Shown piece after piece: positions 1 to 8,569 of a DNA stretch of 64,000 bases. The notes beneath the pieces were generated by a model that saw only the letters and a list, made by a program, of their open reading frames with translations, was not told where the DNA came from and did no database searches. A program made the translations under genes and the position numbers. Each line of letters starts with the position of its first letter. The stretch's first letter is position 1. The stretch is from Thermoproteus uzoniensis 768-20 (GTDB lineage: Archaea > Thermoproteota > Thermoprotei > Thermoproteales > Thermoproteaceae): contig NC_015315.1 of the NCBI RefSeq assembly GCF_000193375.1, positions 1,496,622-1,560,621 on the forward strand, in the 5' to 3' direction.

Positions 1-1024
1 CCCAAGTCCCGTTGGGCTCTACGTAGAGCGGCTGGTGCATGTTCCACACTATGACGAGGCTGACCGGCGGCTTCCCCGTCGTGTTCAGAACATAGAACTG
101 CGGAAGCGTTGTGTTGAGCAACGTGGCGTTGCCGACGGCGACGGCCAACGACGGGGTGTATATCCCCTGCGGAATGTCCACTGTTAGGGTGAAGTTGACG
201 TAGTTGAGGCCGCGCTTGAGCGCCGCCCTCTCCGCCATCTTGAGAGGCCCTATGGCCAAAGTCACAGTGGCGTTGACGGGGCCGGATGGGTTCTGGAGGC
301 CTATAGATATGTGTGCGGTCTCGCCCACGACGTAGACGTACCTATCGTAGGGGTATGCGGCGCTCAGCGACAACGGGGCGCACGCCACCTGGGCCGCGAA
401 GTTGGAGCCGTTTTTCGAGATCCAGAGCCCCGTGGAGAGGTCGTGGTAGACCCACTGGACCCACTGGCCGGGCTGGAAGGGCCCCACCACGGCGGTGTAG
501 TTGCCCCACAACGGATTGTACTCCATTACCACGTCGGCCACGTTGGCCCAAGGAAGCCCCGTCTGGGGCCCCGAGGTCAAGCCGTAGTGTATCGCCATGA
601 CGTCGGGGGCCCGCCCGACGGCGGTTATGAGGAGGCTACAGTTGGGCAACACCTGCACCGAGGTCGCCCCCAAGTTCGGCGGATTCACCTCGACGTTCCA
701 GTTCCAGAAGGGCGTCCCCTCGTAGTTTATCCAGACGCCGCTGGTGGCGTCGTAGAAGACGAAGGCGACCCAAGTCCCGTTCTTGAAGGGCCCGATAGTC
801 GCGGTGTAGTTCGCGCCGTTCCACACCATCGGAGTATCGTTGACGACGGTCCAGGGGCCTTGGGGATACGGCTCTACGCCCCAGTGGAGGAGCACCTTGT
901 GGCCCTGCGGTATCCCGGCTATGTAGACCGTGATGTAGCCGCTGGGCGATACGTAAAAGGCCACCGAGTATTGGGCCCAGGCCAGGGCCGAGATCGCCAG
1001 CAGGAGGAGGAGCCACGCTTTCAT
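1..1024 (-). CDS. Secreted GH57-family glycoside hydrolase, N-terminal part
   Basis: The reading frame starts with ATG at 1024 and stays open for 341 codons to the window edge, so the protein is cut here. Residues 1-17 form a signal peptide (Leu-rich core, AWA before Gln18). Two similar modules of about 65 residues follow (about 45-110 and 143-205), sharing a GPF..G.WV pattern and a Trp/Tyr-rich core, which look like carbohydrate-binding repeats. After an Ig-like stretch with many N-x-S/T sequons, the frame reaches VIVWNMHQPLY at about 324-334, the typical opening of GH57 amylopullulanase/amylase catalytic domains. I infer an extracellular alpha-glucan hydrolase. It diverges from the sugar ABC transporter, and a TATA-like element lies at 1044-1055. 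The catalytic residues lie outside the window. Confidence 0.8.
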   Translation of the reverse strand, partial: MKAWLLLLLAISALAWAQYSVAFYVSPSGYITVYIAGIPQGHKVLLHWGVEPYPQGPWTVVNDTPMVWNGANYTATIGPFKNGTWVAFVFYDATSGVWINYEGTPFWNWNVEVNPPNLGATSVQVLPNCSLLITAVGRAPDVMAIHYGLTSGPQTGLPWANVADVVMEYNPLWGNYTAVVGPFQPGQWVQWVYHDLSTGLWISKNGSNFAAQVACAPLSLSAAYPYDRYVYVVGETAHISIGLQNPSGPVNATVTLAIGPLKMAERAALKRGLNYVNFTLTVDIPQGIYTPSLAVAVGNATLLNTTLPQFYVLNTTGKPPVSLVIVWNMHQPLYVEPNGTW

Positions 1025-1133
1025 GGACCTCAACGAACGTTCACGTAAAAAATTTTCAACTGGCTATATGCCATGCGTAGAGCGACGAGCGGTCAGGGGG
1101 AATTGTTAAATATAAGTTGTATGTAGTACTTAC

Positions 1134-2606
1134 ATGAAGGGCTTAAGTAGAACAGTCTCCATAGCTATCGCGGTTGTTGTGGTGATAATCATCGCCGCCA
1201 TCGCCCTCTATTACGCCACAAAGCCGGCGCCGCCCCAGACATCTGCGCCCACCACGTCGGTGGTGACCGTCACGACGACAAGCACGCCGCCCACCACGCC
1301 TCCGTTCAGCCTGAGCTCCCTCCTCAACCCCGACTTCGTCTGTAACCAGTTGCTCGGCGGCAAGACCGTGACCATATCTGTCTGGGACACATACGGTTCT
1401 ACCGAGGACCAAGCCTTTAACGTCACCCTCGCCTCCTTCACGCAGGCATATCCATGTATAAAGGTGCAGGTCACCCGCGGGGTCGGGATAGCCACCGCGA
1501 ACTTCGTCTCGGCCGCCAAGGCCGGCCAGGCGCCCAACGTCTATAGGGATACCAGCGACGACGCGGGCAAGCTGTTCGCCGGAGGCCTTCTGCTCAACGT
1601 GAGCCAGTACATCAACCCGGCCGACATAGAGGCGGCGTATATCCCCGTCGCCGTCGAGAACTTCATGTTGGGCAACTCCATCTACGGCCTTCCCGACAAC
1701 GTCAACTACATCGTGATGTACTACAACAAGAAGTTCCTGAACGACTCCCTGACGCAGAAGATGTTCGGAGTGAACGTAGATCAGCTCAACACCAACCAGC
1801 TACTCCAGCTGTGCCAGTACATAAACTCCACTTATAAGGTCTGGTGCATCGCCTACGGCGCCGGCCAGGAGTGGGGCTATAGGTTCGCCGCCTGGTTCAC
1901 CGGCTTCGGCGGGCAGATATTCGACGCTAAGGGCATGCCGCACCTCAACTCCACGGCCATGGTGAAGGCCGAGGAGTTCTGGTACAACATGACCTACGTC
2001 TGGAAGTACAACGCGCCCGGCGTGACGCCCAGCCTGGAGCAGCAGCTGTTCACGCAGAACATGACTGCCATAATATTCGACGGGCCTTGGGATCTCAAAA
2101 TATACCAGAAGGCGCTGGGGCCTAACCTAGGCGCGGCGCCTCTGCCCATAATATCCATGACGGGTAACAGGGCGGCCCCGTTCATAGGCTCGACGGGCTG
2201 GGTCATAGCCTCGCCGCAGGCCAGCGGCGCCACGAAAGAGCAGATATACGCGTCGCTCGCCTTCATAGCCTACGTGACGAGCAAGGAGGCTGAGATGAAC
2301 CTCTGGAATTTCGCGGGCGATCTGCCCGCCCAGAAGCAGGCGTACGACACAGTCATGGCTCTGCTCAGCTCCGGCGGCCTCCAGCCCGCCTACATGAACG
2401 ACGTCTATAAGGGCATATTGGAGCAGGCGCAGTACGGCCAGAAGTTCCCCAACATACCGCAGATGGGCTTCTACTGGCCGTGCTTCCACCAGTACTTCAC
2501 CCTCTACTTCGCCAACAAGACCATATCGGCCGCGCAGGCCGCGCAGGAGATGGAGAGCTGCATGATCTCCAACATGCAACAGGCCGGCTTGATGCCGTCC
2601 TCCTAA
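1134..2606 (+). CDS. Sugar ABC transporter, substrate-binding protein
   Basis: The 490-residue protein begins with a short basic start and one hydrophobic segment (about residues 10-27), then a Pro/Ser/Thr-rich linker (about 30-60), the usual arrangement of archaeal surface-anchored binding proteins. The rest has the family 1 extracellular solute-binding (maltose-binding-like) character, with GLPDN, a YYNKK motif and many aromatic residues. It should capture an oligosaccharide outside the cell. A TATA box (gttaaatataag, 1103-1114) sits about 25 bp upstream, so the mRNA is probably leaderless. The stop overlaps the next gene's ATG as TAATG. Maltodextrin as substrate is inferred from the divergent GH57 gene and the GH31/GH13 genes at 37-41 kb. 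Confidence 0.85.
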   Translation: MKGLSRTVSIAIAVVVVIIIAAIALYYATKPAPPQTSAPTTSVVTVTTTSTPPTTPPFSLSSLLNPDFVCNQLLGGKTVTISVWDTYGSTEDQAFNVTLASFTQAYPCIKVQVTRGVGIATANFVSAAKAGQAPNVYRDTSDDAGKLFAGGLLLNVSQYINPADIEAAYIPVAVENFMLGNSIYGLPDNVNYIVMYYNKKFLNDSLTQKMFGVNVDQLNTNQLLQLCQYINSTYKVWCIAYGAGQEWGYRFAAWFTGFGGQIFDAKGMPHLNSTAMVKAEEFWYNMTYVWKYNAPGVTPSLEQQLFTQNMTAIIFDGPWDLKIYQKALGPNLGAAPLPIISMTGNRAAPFIGSTGWVIASPQASGATKEQIYASLAFIAYVTSKEAEMNLWNFAGDLPAQKQAYDTVMALLSSGGLQPAYMNDVYKGILEQAQYGQKFPNIPQMGFYWPCFHQYFTLYFANKTISAAQAAQEMESCMISNMQQAGLMPSS

Positions 2607-3487
2607 TGGCCTACAAGAAAACAAACTTTTTCAACTATCTTTATATTCTCCCTGTAGTTATTCTTGTAGCTTTTCTTTATTTATATCCAATAGCATATAC
2701 TGTATATATATCTTTTACTAATTTTAACCTGTACCACTTCTTCGAGTACCAGTGGGTGGGGCTCTCCAACTACATAACCGTCCTCACGGGCGGGACTTTC
2801 TGGCAAGTCTTGGCGAACACTGCGATTTGGACCGTCGGGAGTCTGGCGCCTATGATAGCCGTCGGCTTCCTCCTGGCCTTGATCTTGAACCAGAAGGACT
2901 TGAAGGGGCGCACCGTCTTCTTCACGTTGCTCCTGGTGCCTTGGGCCTTCCCCGCGTTCATATCGCTCATAGTGTGGCAGGGCATGTGGAATTGGAAATA
3001 CGGCATAGTCAACAAGGTCTTGGCCATGTTCGGCATAAGGCCGATAGACTGGTTCGACATAGTGCCGATGGCTTGGGTCATGCTCATACTCACGAATCTG
3101 TGGCTGTCCTTCCCCTACTACACATCGGTCTTTCTGTCCGCGTTGCAGAGCATACCCGAGGAGCTCTACTCCATAGCAGAGATAGACGGGGCGAGCCGCC
3201 TCGCTAGGTTCAGGTACATAACGCTCCCGTTGATGAGGAGGACCATAGCCTTCGTGGCCATAGGGGGCTTCACCTTTACCTGGAACAACTTCTACCCCAT
3301 ATACATACTGACGGGCGGAGGCCCCGGCAACGCCACCAACATCTTGGTGGTCTACGCCTATCAGGCCGCGTTCAACAACAGCCTCTACAACTTCGCCGCA
3401 GTCTACTCGGTGATAGACGCCGTTATACTGATAGCCATGGCCGTCATAATGCTGAAATACTCTGGCGTGTTGGAGGCTATAACATGA
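2606..3487 (+). CDS. Sugar ABC transporter permease (MalF-type)
   Basis: This 293-residue membrane protein has about six transmembrane segments and an EAA loop (EELYSIAEIDGASR followed by I.LP.) near residue 200, which contacts the transporter ATPase. The ATG at 2606-2608 overlaps the binding-protein stop and begins MAYKK directly before the first membrane helix, so translation is probably coupled. The first 40 or so codons are strikingly AT-rich compared with the rest of the gene. No ATPase gene is present in this operon; one encoded elsewhere probably serves it, as is common for archaeal sugar transporters. Confidence 0.88.
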   Translation: MAYKKTNFFNYLYILPVVILVAFLYLYPIAYTVYISFTNFNLYHFFEYQWVGLSNYITVLTGGTFWQVLANTAIWTVGSLAPMIAVGFLLALILNQKDLKGRTVFFTLLLVPWAFPAFISLIVWQGMWNWKYGIVNKVLAMFGIRPIDWFDIVPMAWVMLILTNLWLSFPYYTSVFLSALQSIPEELYSIAEIDGASRLARFRYITLPLMRRTIAFVAIGGFTFTWNNFYPIYILTGGGPGNATNILVVYAYQAAFNNSLYNFAAVYSVIDAVILIAMAVIMLKYSGVLEAIT

Positions 3488-4329
3488 AGGTCTGGGACGT
3501 CCTCCGGCTCGGCATATCGTACGTCATACTGGCCGTATCCGCCGTCATAGCGGTCTTCCCCATCTACTACATAGTGATAACGTCCCTCAGCGATATACCG
3601 ACCATAGCCTCGATAAGCGTAAACAGCTTGATACCCCAGCCCAGAGGGCTGTCTCTGGAGGCCTATAAGGGGATACTCTTCGAGAACCCGTTCTTCCTGT
3701 GGTTGAGGAACAGCCTGATACTGGCAGGCTCCACCGTCGCCGTGACGATCCTGCTGGCGTTCTTGTCGGGGGTGGCGTTGTCGAGGCTGAACGTGCCGGG
3801 GAAGAGAGCCTTGATGGTGACGGTCTACGTGCTCACTTTCTTCCCGATGACTGTGACCGTGTTGCCGCTGTATCTCATGTTCGCAACGCTCCATCTGATA
3901 AACACGTACTACGGGCTGATACTCGCCTACTCGAGCGGGACGTCGATATACGGGGCGTACCTCGTGAAGCTGTTCGTGGACTCCATACCGAGGGAGTACG
4001 AGGAGGCCGCCATGATAGACGGCTTGTCGAGGTTCGGGGCCTTCATGAGGATCTTGCTACCGCTGAGCAAGCCGGTCCTCGCCTTTCTGGGCCTCCTGGC
4101 GTTCATGGGCGCCTACACCGACTACGCCATGGCCAATGTCTTCATAACCAGCAGCAATATGTGGACGTTGACGTTGGGCATGTGGTACCTCTCCTTCATA
4201 AACAGATCGACGCTCTACAACGTCTTCGCCGCATTCGCCGTGTTGATGGGCATACCCATAATGGCCGTGTTCTTGGCGTTCCAGAGATACCTAACGAGGA
4301 TGTACACGATGAGCGGGGTTAAGGGCTAG
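3484..4329 (+). CDS. Sugar ABC transporter permease (MalG-type)
   Basis: The 281-residue protein carries about six membrane helices and an EAA loop (EYEEAAMIDGLSRFGAF, then ILLPLSKP) near residues 168-196, the signature of the second permease of CUT1-family importers. It overlaps the MalF-type gene by ATGA, giving a three-gene operon of binding protein and two permeases. Its TAG stop overlaps the stop of the convergent dehydrogenase gene by four bases. The paired permeases should form the channel for the sugar bound by the upstream protein. Confidence 0.88.
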   Translation: MKVWDVLRLGISYVILAVSAVIAVFPIYYIVITSLSDIPTIASISVNSLIPQPRGLSLEAYKGILFENPFFLWLRNSLILAGSTVAVTILLAFLSGVALSRLNVPGKRALMVTVYVLTFFPMTVTVLPLYLMFATLHLINTYYGLILAYSSGTSIYGAYLVKLFVDSIPREYEEAAMIDGLSRFGAFMRILLPLSKPVLAFLGLLAFMGAYTDYAMANVFITSSNMWTLTLGMWYLSFINRSTLYNVFAAFAVLMGIPIMAVFLAFQRYLTRMYTMSGVKG

Positions 4330-5717
4330 CAACGCCTCCTGGACTCCTCCTGGACGGGGCTCCGCCTCTCCACGGGCCAACGCCCTCCGTCTATCGAGTA
4401 TATGGGCATGTCGGCCTCCAAAACGCCGCGGGCGTCGACTATGACGGGCCTCGCCATCAGCTTCGCCAGCTCGCTGGCCTTTACCCTATACGCGCTGTGG
4501 TCGGTCGCTATTAAGGCCAGGGACGCTCCGGCCAACGCCTCCTTCAAGTCCCCGGTCAGCCTTATCCCGAGCTTCTCGACTACCCGGTCGCGCTTGACGT
4601 AGGGGTCGTGCACCACTATGTTGGCCGGCCTTATCCCGAAGTCGAGGAGCCCCTGCAGGACGTCGTAGGTGGGGCTACGCCGCGTGTCGTCCACGTCGCC
4701 TCTGAAGGCCAGGCCTAGCACGGCTATCTTGGCCTCCGCGGGGTTTACGCCCTCTCTGATCATGGCCTTGACGGCGGCCTCGGCCACTCTGAAGGGCTGG
4801 GCCTCGTTCTCGGCTCTGCCCAACGCTGTCAGCGGCAGCTCGACGCCGAGCTTCTCGGCAACCCACATGAGGAAGTAGGGGTAGACGGGTATGCAGCTGC
4901 CGCCCACGCCGGTGCCCGGCTTGTGGACGTGGCTGTAGGGCTGGCTGTTGGCGGCCGCCCTGGCCTCCGCGAAGGAGATGCCGAGGGCGCTCGCCAGGCG
5001 GGCCATCTCGTTGGCCAGCGCTATGTTCAAGTCGCGGTAGACCCCCTCGAGCAGCTTCTCGAACTCAGCCGCCTTCACCGACGAGAGCTTAATCACGCCC
5101 TTCTTGGCTATCTTCCGGTACAGGGCCGCGGCCTCCTCGGCGCTTCTGGGCCCGATGCCGGCGACTATCTTGGGGTAGTTCTCCTCTATGTCCTTGAGGG
5201 CATGCCCCACCATGACCCTCTCGGGGCTGTAGGCCAGGTAGAAGTCGTCCTCGGCGGTTAGGCCGGACTCCTCCAGCACAGGCCTCACCACCTCCTCGGT
5301 GGTGCCCGGCGGGACGCTGGACTCCACGACGACTAAGTCCTCCCGCTTCAGCCCTTGGGCTATGGCCTTGGCGGCGGAGACTATGGCGGAGAAGTCCACC
5401 TCTATGCTGGGCCTAGTCGCCGTGAGGTACACCGGCACGGTGACTATCTTCACCTTGCTCTTTATCGAGGCTACCTCGCCGTCGGTGGTGACCTCCATCC
5501 TTCCCGACTTTATAGCGTCGGCCACGGCGCGCCTCACGTCCTCCTCGACGTACTCCACCACGCCGTTGGAGAGCGCCGCGACCCTCTCGGCGTCTACGTC
5601 GACTCCTATGACCTTGGCTCCGGCTCTAGCCCAAGCCGCGGAGAGGGCCAGGCCGACGTAGCCGAGCCCGTAGATGGCGACAGAGAGCTCCCCTCTCTCC
5701 AATAGATCCGCCAGCAT
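4326..5717 (-). CDS. UDP-glucose/UDP-GlcNAc-type nucleotide-sugar 6-dehydrogenase
   Basis: The 463-residue protein belongs to the UDP-glucose/GDP-mannose dehydrogenase family, which oxidises a nucleotide-sugar C6 alcohol (or ManNAc) to the uronate with two NAD+. The Rossmann motif GLGYVG is at 17-22 and the catalytic cysteine is in GVGGSCIP at about residue 275. Conserved ESSVPPGTT (132-140) and YSPER (163-167) are also present. All three family domains are complete. A TATA-like cttataag element lies about 26 bp before the ATG. The uronic acid is probably used for surface glycans or N-glycosylation; the exact substrate cannot be told from the sequence. Confidence 0.88.
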   Translation of the reverse strand: MLADLLERGELSVAIYGLGYVGLALSAAWARAGAKVIGVDVDAERVAALSNGVVEYVEEDVRRAVADAIKSGRMEVTTDGEVASIKSKVKIVTVPVYLTATRPSIEVDFSAIVSAAKAIAQGLKREDLVVVESSVPPGTTEEVVRPVLEESGLTAEDDFYLAYSPERVMVGHALKDIEENYPKIVAGIGPRSAEEAAALYRKIAKKGVIKLSSVKAAEFEKLLEGVYRDLNIALANEMARLASALGISFAEARAAANSQPYSHVHKPGTGVGGSCIPVYPYFLMWVAEKLGVELPLTALGRAENEAQPFRVAEAAVKAMIREGVNPAEAKIAVLGLAFRGDVDDTRRSPTYDVLQGLLDFGIRPANIVVHDPYVKRDRVVEKLGIRLTGDLKEALAGASLALIATDHSAYRVKASELAKLMARPVIVDARGVLEADMPIYSIDGGRWPVERRSPVQEESRRRC

Positions 5718-5796
5718 GGGGGCTCAACGCAACCAAGCTTATAAGCATGGAGCCCTTCCCGCCGGCGGGCCCCGACATCGCGGGGCGGCCCCGCCC

Positions 5797-6648
5797 TCAG
5801 AGGTACGGCCGGTACCAGGGATCGCCTAGGGCGGGCCTCGACACGCTGGAAGTGCCGGCGACCAGTGGGGCCCGCGAGGCCACGACGTCTCTGACCAGCG
5901 CGAGGTCTAGCGGGAGGCTTGGTCCGTAGTGCGCCAACGTGTCGTTGGGGACCGCCACCACCTCGCCCCTAGAGCAAGCCCTACACCTGGCGCGTCTAAT
6001 CCAGGCGGTTTCCTCGGGCCTCGGCTGCCTTGTCTTGCCCTCGTAGAGCACGAGGGCCGGGTCGACCCTCTCCACCAGCTCCACGGCCTTCTCCAGAGGC
6101 CCCAGGAAGTGGTAGACGCAGTGGATCCTCCTGCTGTACCTTATGCCCACGGCGTCGAGGGCCGCGGCGGTGAAGGACTCGGCGCAGGCCACGTCGTAGC
6201 CCCCCAGGTAGAAGACCGCCAAGGCGTCCTCCGCGAGCGGCGCGCCTTTGAGCAGATCCCTGTATACGCCCGACACGTGTTCCCCCGCCTCGTCGGCGTC
6301 GAGGAGCCTCGACACGAACTTGAAGTTGCCCAACACATCGTCGATGCTCGTAGGCGTCTCGACAACCGCGACGGGGGCTATTCTGTCGAGGGCCTCTACG
6401 AGATTCTTCTGAACTGGGTAGTAGGCTATCACTAGATCCGGCTTGACTCCCTCGACCGCGCCTAGGTCGGCCGAGGTGAAGGACCCCACGTGCGGTATCT
6501 TGAGGGCGTCCCGCGGCCTGTAGGAGAATACGTCCCTCCCGACTAGCCTGTCTCCGAGGCCGGCGACGAAGAGGAACTCGGTTATGGACGGGTTGAGGGA
6601 CACGACGCGGCGGGGGACGTAGTCTACAGGTCTAGTGAGCCACGGCAT
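5797..6648 (-). CDS. BtuF-like periplasmic-binding-fold protein lacking a signal peptide
   Basis: The sequence resembles the type III periplasmic-binding fold of cobalamin/siderophore-binding proteins: RRVVSLNPSITEFLFVAGLGDRLVGRD near the start, then VGSFTSADLGAVEGVKPDLVIAYYPVQ. It is 283 residues and has no signal peptide or lipobox, so it should stay in the cytoplasm. It follows the DUF711 gene with only one base between stop and ATG, so the two are co-transcribed. No permease or ATPase lies nearby. A cytosolic role in metal or corrinoid handling is possible but unproven; several Cys residues (for example CRAC) could bind metal. Confidence 0.7.
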   Translation of the reverse strand: MPWLTRPVDYVPRRVVSLNPSITEFLFVAGLGDRLVGRDVFSYRPRDALKIPHVGSFTSADLGAVEGVKPDLVIAYYPVQKNLVEALDRIAPVAVVETPTSIDDVLGNFKFVSRLLDADEAGEHVSGVYRDLLKGAPLAEDALAVFYLGGYDVACAESFTAAALDAVGIRYSRRIHCVYHFLGPLEKAVELVERVDPALVLYEGKTRQPRPEETAWIRRARCRACSRGEVVAVPNDTLAHYGPSLPLDLALVRDVVASRAPLVAGTSSVSRPALGDPWYRPYL

Positions 6649-6649
6649 G

Positions 6650-7603
6650 TCAAGGCCTCAGGACGGGCGTCTTGCCGAAGCCCGGCACGTCGAAGTACTG
6701 GCCGGAGGCCGGGAAGACCCTCACGCCGACGGCTCTCCCCTTGGACTTCGCTATGGCCTCCAGATCGAGCAACATTCTCCTCAAGGCCTTCTCGTCGGCT
6801 TCTATCGGGACCATGTCGAGGCCCGCGACACACGTCGATGTGTAGGACACGAGCTTCTGGAGGTCTAGGGCCCCTCCCTCGACCAGCCTCTTCAACTCCT
6901 CGTCCTCCGCCAGCGGCAGCATGACCTCGCTGAAGCCCACTAGGCGGACGCCGGAGGACCAGATTGCCTCATTCAAGGCTCTAATGGCGGAGTGCGTGCC
7001 CCACGCGCCGACCCTCACGCCGAATAGGCGCTCGATAGCCCTCGCCACGGACCTCTCGCCCCAGGGGGATAGGCTCCCGTCTACGCCGAGGAAGCGCTCG
7101 CCTATGGACGACGCGAAGGCCTCCCCCAACCTCTCTGCCGAGCCCAAGACGGCCGCAACGTCGTCGAGGGATTCCAGATCGTCGGGGTAGAGGAGCGACA
7201 GCGCGACGCCCTCGTTCTTCACCGCAGTAGCGGGGTAGTAGGGCGAGTCGTAGACTACGCCCCCCAGCAAGAGCGCCACGTTTCTGGCCAGATGGGGCTC
7301 GCCCTGTTTCTCCACCCTCCTCAAGAACTCGAGGTATCTGTCTACGGAGCTCACGGCGGCGAAGACGCCGTAGGTCCTCACGAGCTCCTCCAGATCGTCG
7401 CCCTCGTAGATGCCTATCGCCGCGTACTCCACGCCCAGCTCCTCCAACGCCTTCAACGTCTGCCTGACGCCCTCCCTCGGCGGGGTGGTCACGGAAACCC
7501 TCACGGTCAGCGGACGCAGCTTCTTGGCCGCCTCTAGGAACCGCGAGATCCTCTCGGGGTCGAAGCCCCACTTCACGTTCAAGGCGACTGCTCTGATCTC
7601 CAT
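6650..7603 (-). CDS. DUF711 family protein
   Basis: This 317-residue protein matches the DUF711/UPF0210 family: it has VAGLDMVPI near residue 262 and a GFGKTPV ending typical of the group, with IRAVALNVKWGF at the N terminus. The family is structurally related to ACT-linked enzymes but has no firm biochemical role that I can name. ATG at 7603 is about 22 bp from an AT-rich element (7618-7629). It forms a two-gene unit with the BtuF-like gene downstream. Confidence 0.75.
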   Translation of the reverse strand: MEIRAVALNVKWGFDPERISRFLEAAKKLRPLTVRVSVTTPPREGVRQTLKALEELGVEYAAIGIYEGDDLEELVRTYGVFAAVSSVDRYLEFLRRVEKQGEPHLARNVALLLGGVVYDSPYYPATAVKNEGVALSLLYPDDLESLDDVAAVLGSAERLGEAFASSIGERFLGVDGSLSPWGERSVARAIERLFGVRVGAWGTHSAIRALNEAIWSSGVRLVGFSEVMLPLAEDEELKRLVEGGALDLQKLVSYTSTCVAGLDMVPIEADEKALRRMLLDLEAIAKSKGRAVGVRVFPASGQYFDVPGFGKTPVLRP

Positions 7604-7620
7604 GAGGGAAATGGGGGTGT

Positions 7621-8517
7621 TTAATAATACCAGGTCAGCTGGTGGGAGTGCTCTGGCGGGTACTGGCCGAGGCCGTTGGCCTTGCAGACAGACCTAAAGG
7701 GGCACTGGCCGCACTTCGGCGCCTCTCTAGTGCATACGCGCCTCCCGAAAGACCACAAGAAGTCGTCTAGGGTGAACGGGTCGACGCCCGAGAATTTGGC
7801 CACCAGCCTCCACGCGAGCTTCACCTTCTGCCGCACCTCGGCGTCCTCCTCGCGGCTCAGCTCCAGCCCCTCGAAGAGCTGGCGGTAGTCGACGTCGGCT
7901 ATGCCCAGCCTGTAGGCTATCCTGGATAGGTGGTTGTCGACCGGCACGTCGAAGTTCTCGGGGTCCTTGAACTTGACCAAGCCGCGTCCGTCCAGGAACT
8001 TGGCCAACAACAGCGCCTTCTTACCCACGGGGTCCTCGTATGCTCTGATTCGCCTCAGCCTCTCCACCATCTCGGACACGGCGTCCGGTATCAACGCCTC
8101 GAACCCCCCTGCGCGTAGGGCCTTCTTGCCGAGATCCCGCAGTAGGAACAGCCTGACGTGGAAGTCCCAGACCTTGAGATCCCCTATCGAGAAGAGGCGT
8201 TCGGCCTCCCTAGGGGTCAGCTCGGCCAGCCTCTCGGCCTTGAATAGGCCCTCGTCGTAGGCCTTCCTGCCGAGCCGCCACAACGCGTCGGCCCCGTGGT
8301 AGAACTCGCCGTCTATATACCCCTCGAAGGGCCCCAGCGGCGTGGAGGTCCTGTGGTCGACCGCCACCATCGCGGTGAAGAACGCCAGCTGGTCCTCCCG
8401 CGGATCGGATCTAGGGGGGTATAGGCGCCCGTCGTCGTAGGTGTCCCTCCTCAAGCCGAGCCTCCCCGCTATCTCGGCCACTGCCCGCGCCTTGTCCACG
8501 TCCACGACTACGTCCAC
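7621..8517 (-). CDS. HhH-GPD-like protein with C-terminal iron-sulfur (FES) loop
   Basis: The C terminus has Cys-x6-Cys-x2-Cys-x5-Cys (CTREAPKCGQCPFRSVC), exactly the [4Fe-4S] loop spacing of endonuclease III and MutY. The central part is helical and contains VDNHLSRIAYRLG, reminiscent of HhH-GPD glycosylases, but I do not see the classic helix-hairpin-helix Lys. It is probably a DNA or nucleoside glycosylase of uncertain substrate. I chose the GTG at 8517 (298 aa) over an upstream ATG at 8643 because it lies 26 bp from the TATA box shared with the divergent queD-like gene, and the longer start would run through that promoter. Confidence 0.6.
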   Translation of the reverse strand: MDVVVDVDKARAVAEIAGRLGLRRDTYDDGRLYPPRSDPREDQLAFFTAMVAVDHRTSTPLGPFEGYIDGEFYHGADALWRLGRKAYDEGLFKAERLAELTPREAERLFSIGDLKVWDFHVRLFLLRDLGKKALRAGGFEALIPDAVSEMVERLRRIRAYEDPVGKKALLLAKFLDGRGLVKFKDPENFDVPVDNHLSRIAYRLGIADVDYRQLFEGLELSREEDAEVRQKVKLAWRLVAKFSGVDPFTLDDFLWSFGRRVCTREAPKCGQCPFRSVCKANGLGQYPPEHSHQLTWYY

Positions 8518-8534
8518 GGCCGTGCGGCGGCTGT

Positions 8535-8550
8535 CTTTAAAATATTTATA
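8535..8550. promoter_or_regulatory. TATA element shared by two divergent leaderless genes
   Basis: The nearly symmetric A/T block tttaaaatatttata lies midway between the GTG start at 8517 (minus strand) and the GTG start at 8570 (plus strand), about 26-27 bp from each. That is the expected TATA-to-start distance for leaderless archaeal mRNAs in both directions. I see no second TATA box in the 52-bp gap. Confidence 0.65.
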
Positions 8551-8569
8551 GAGGGGGCGGCGAGCCGCC

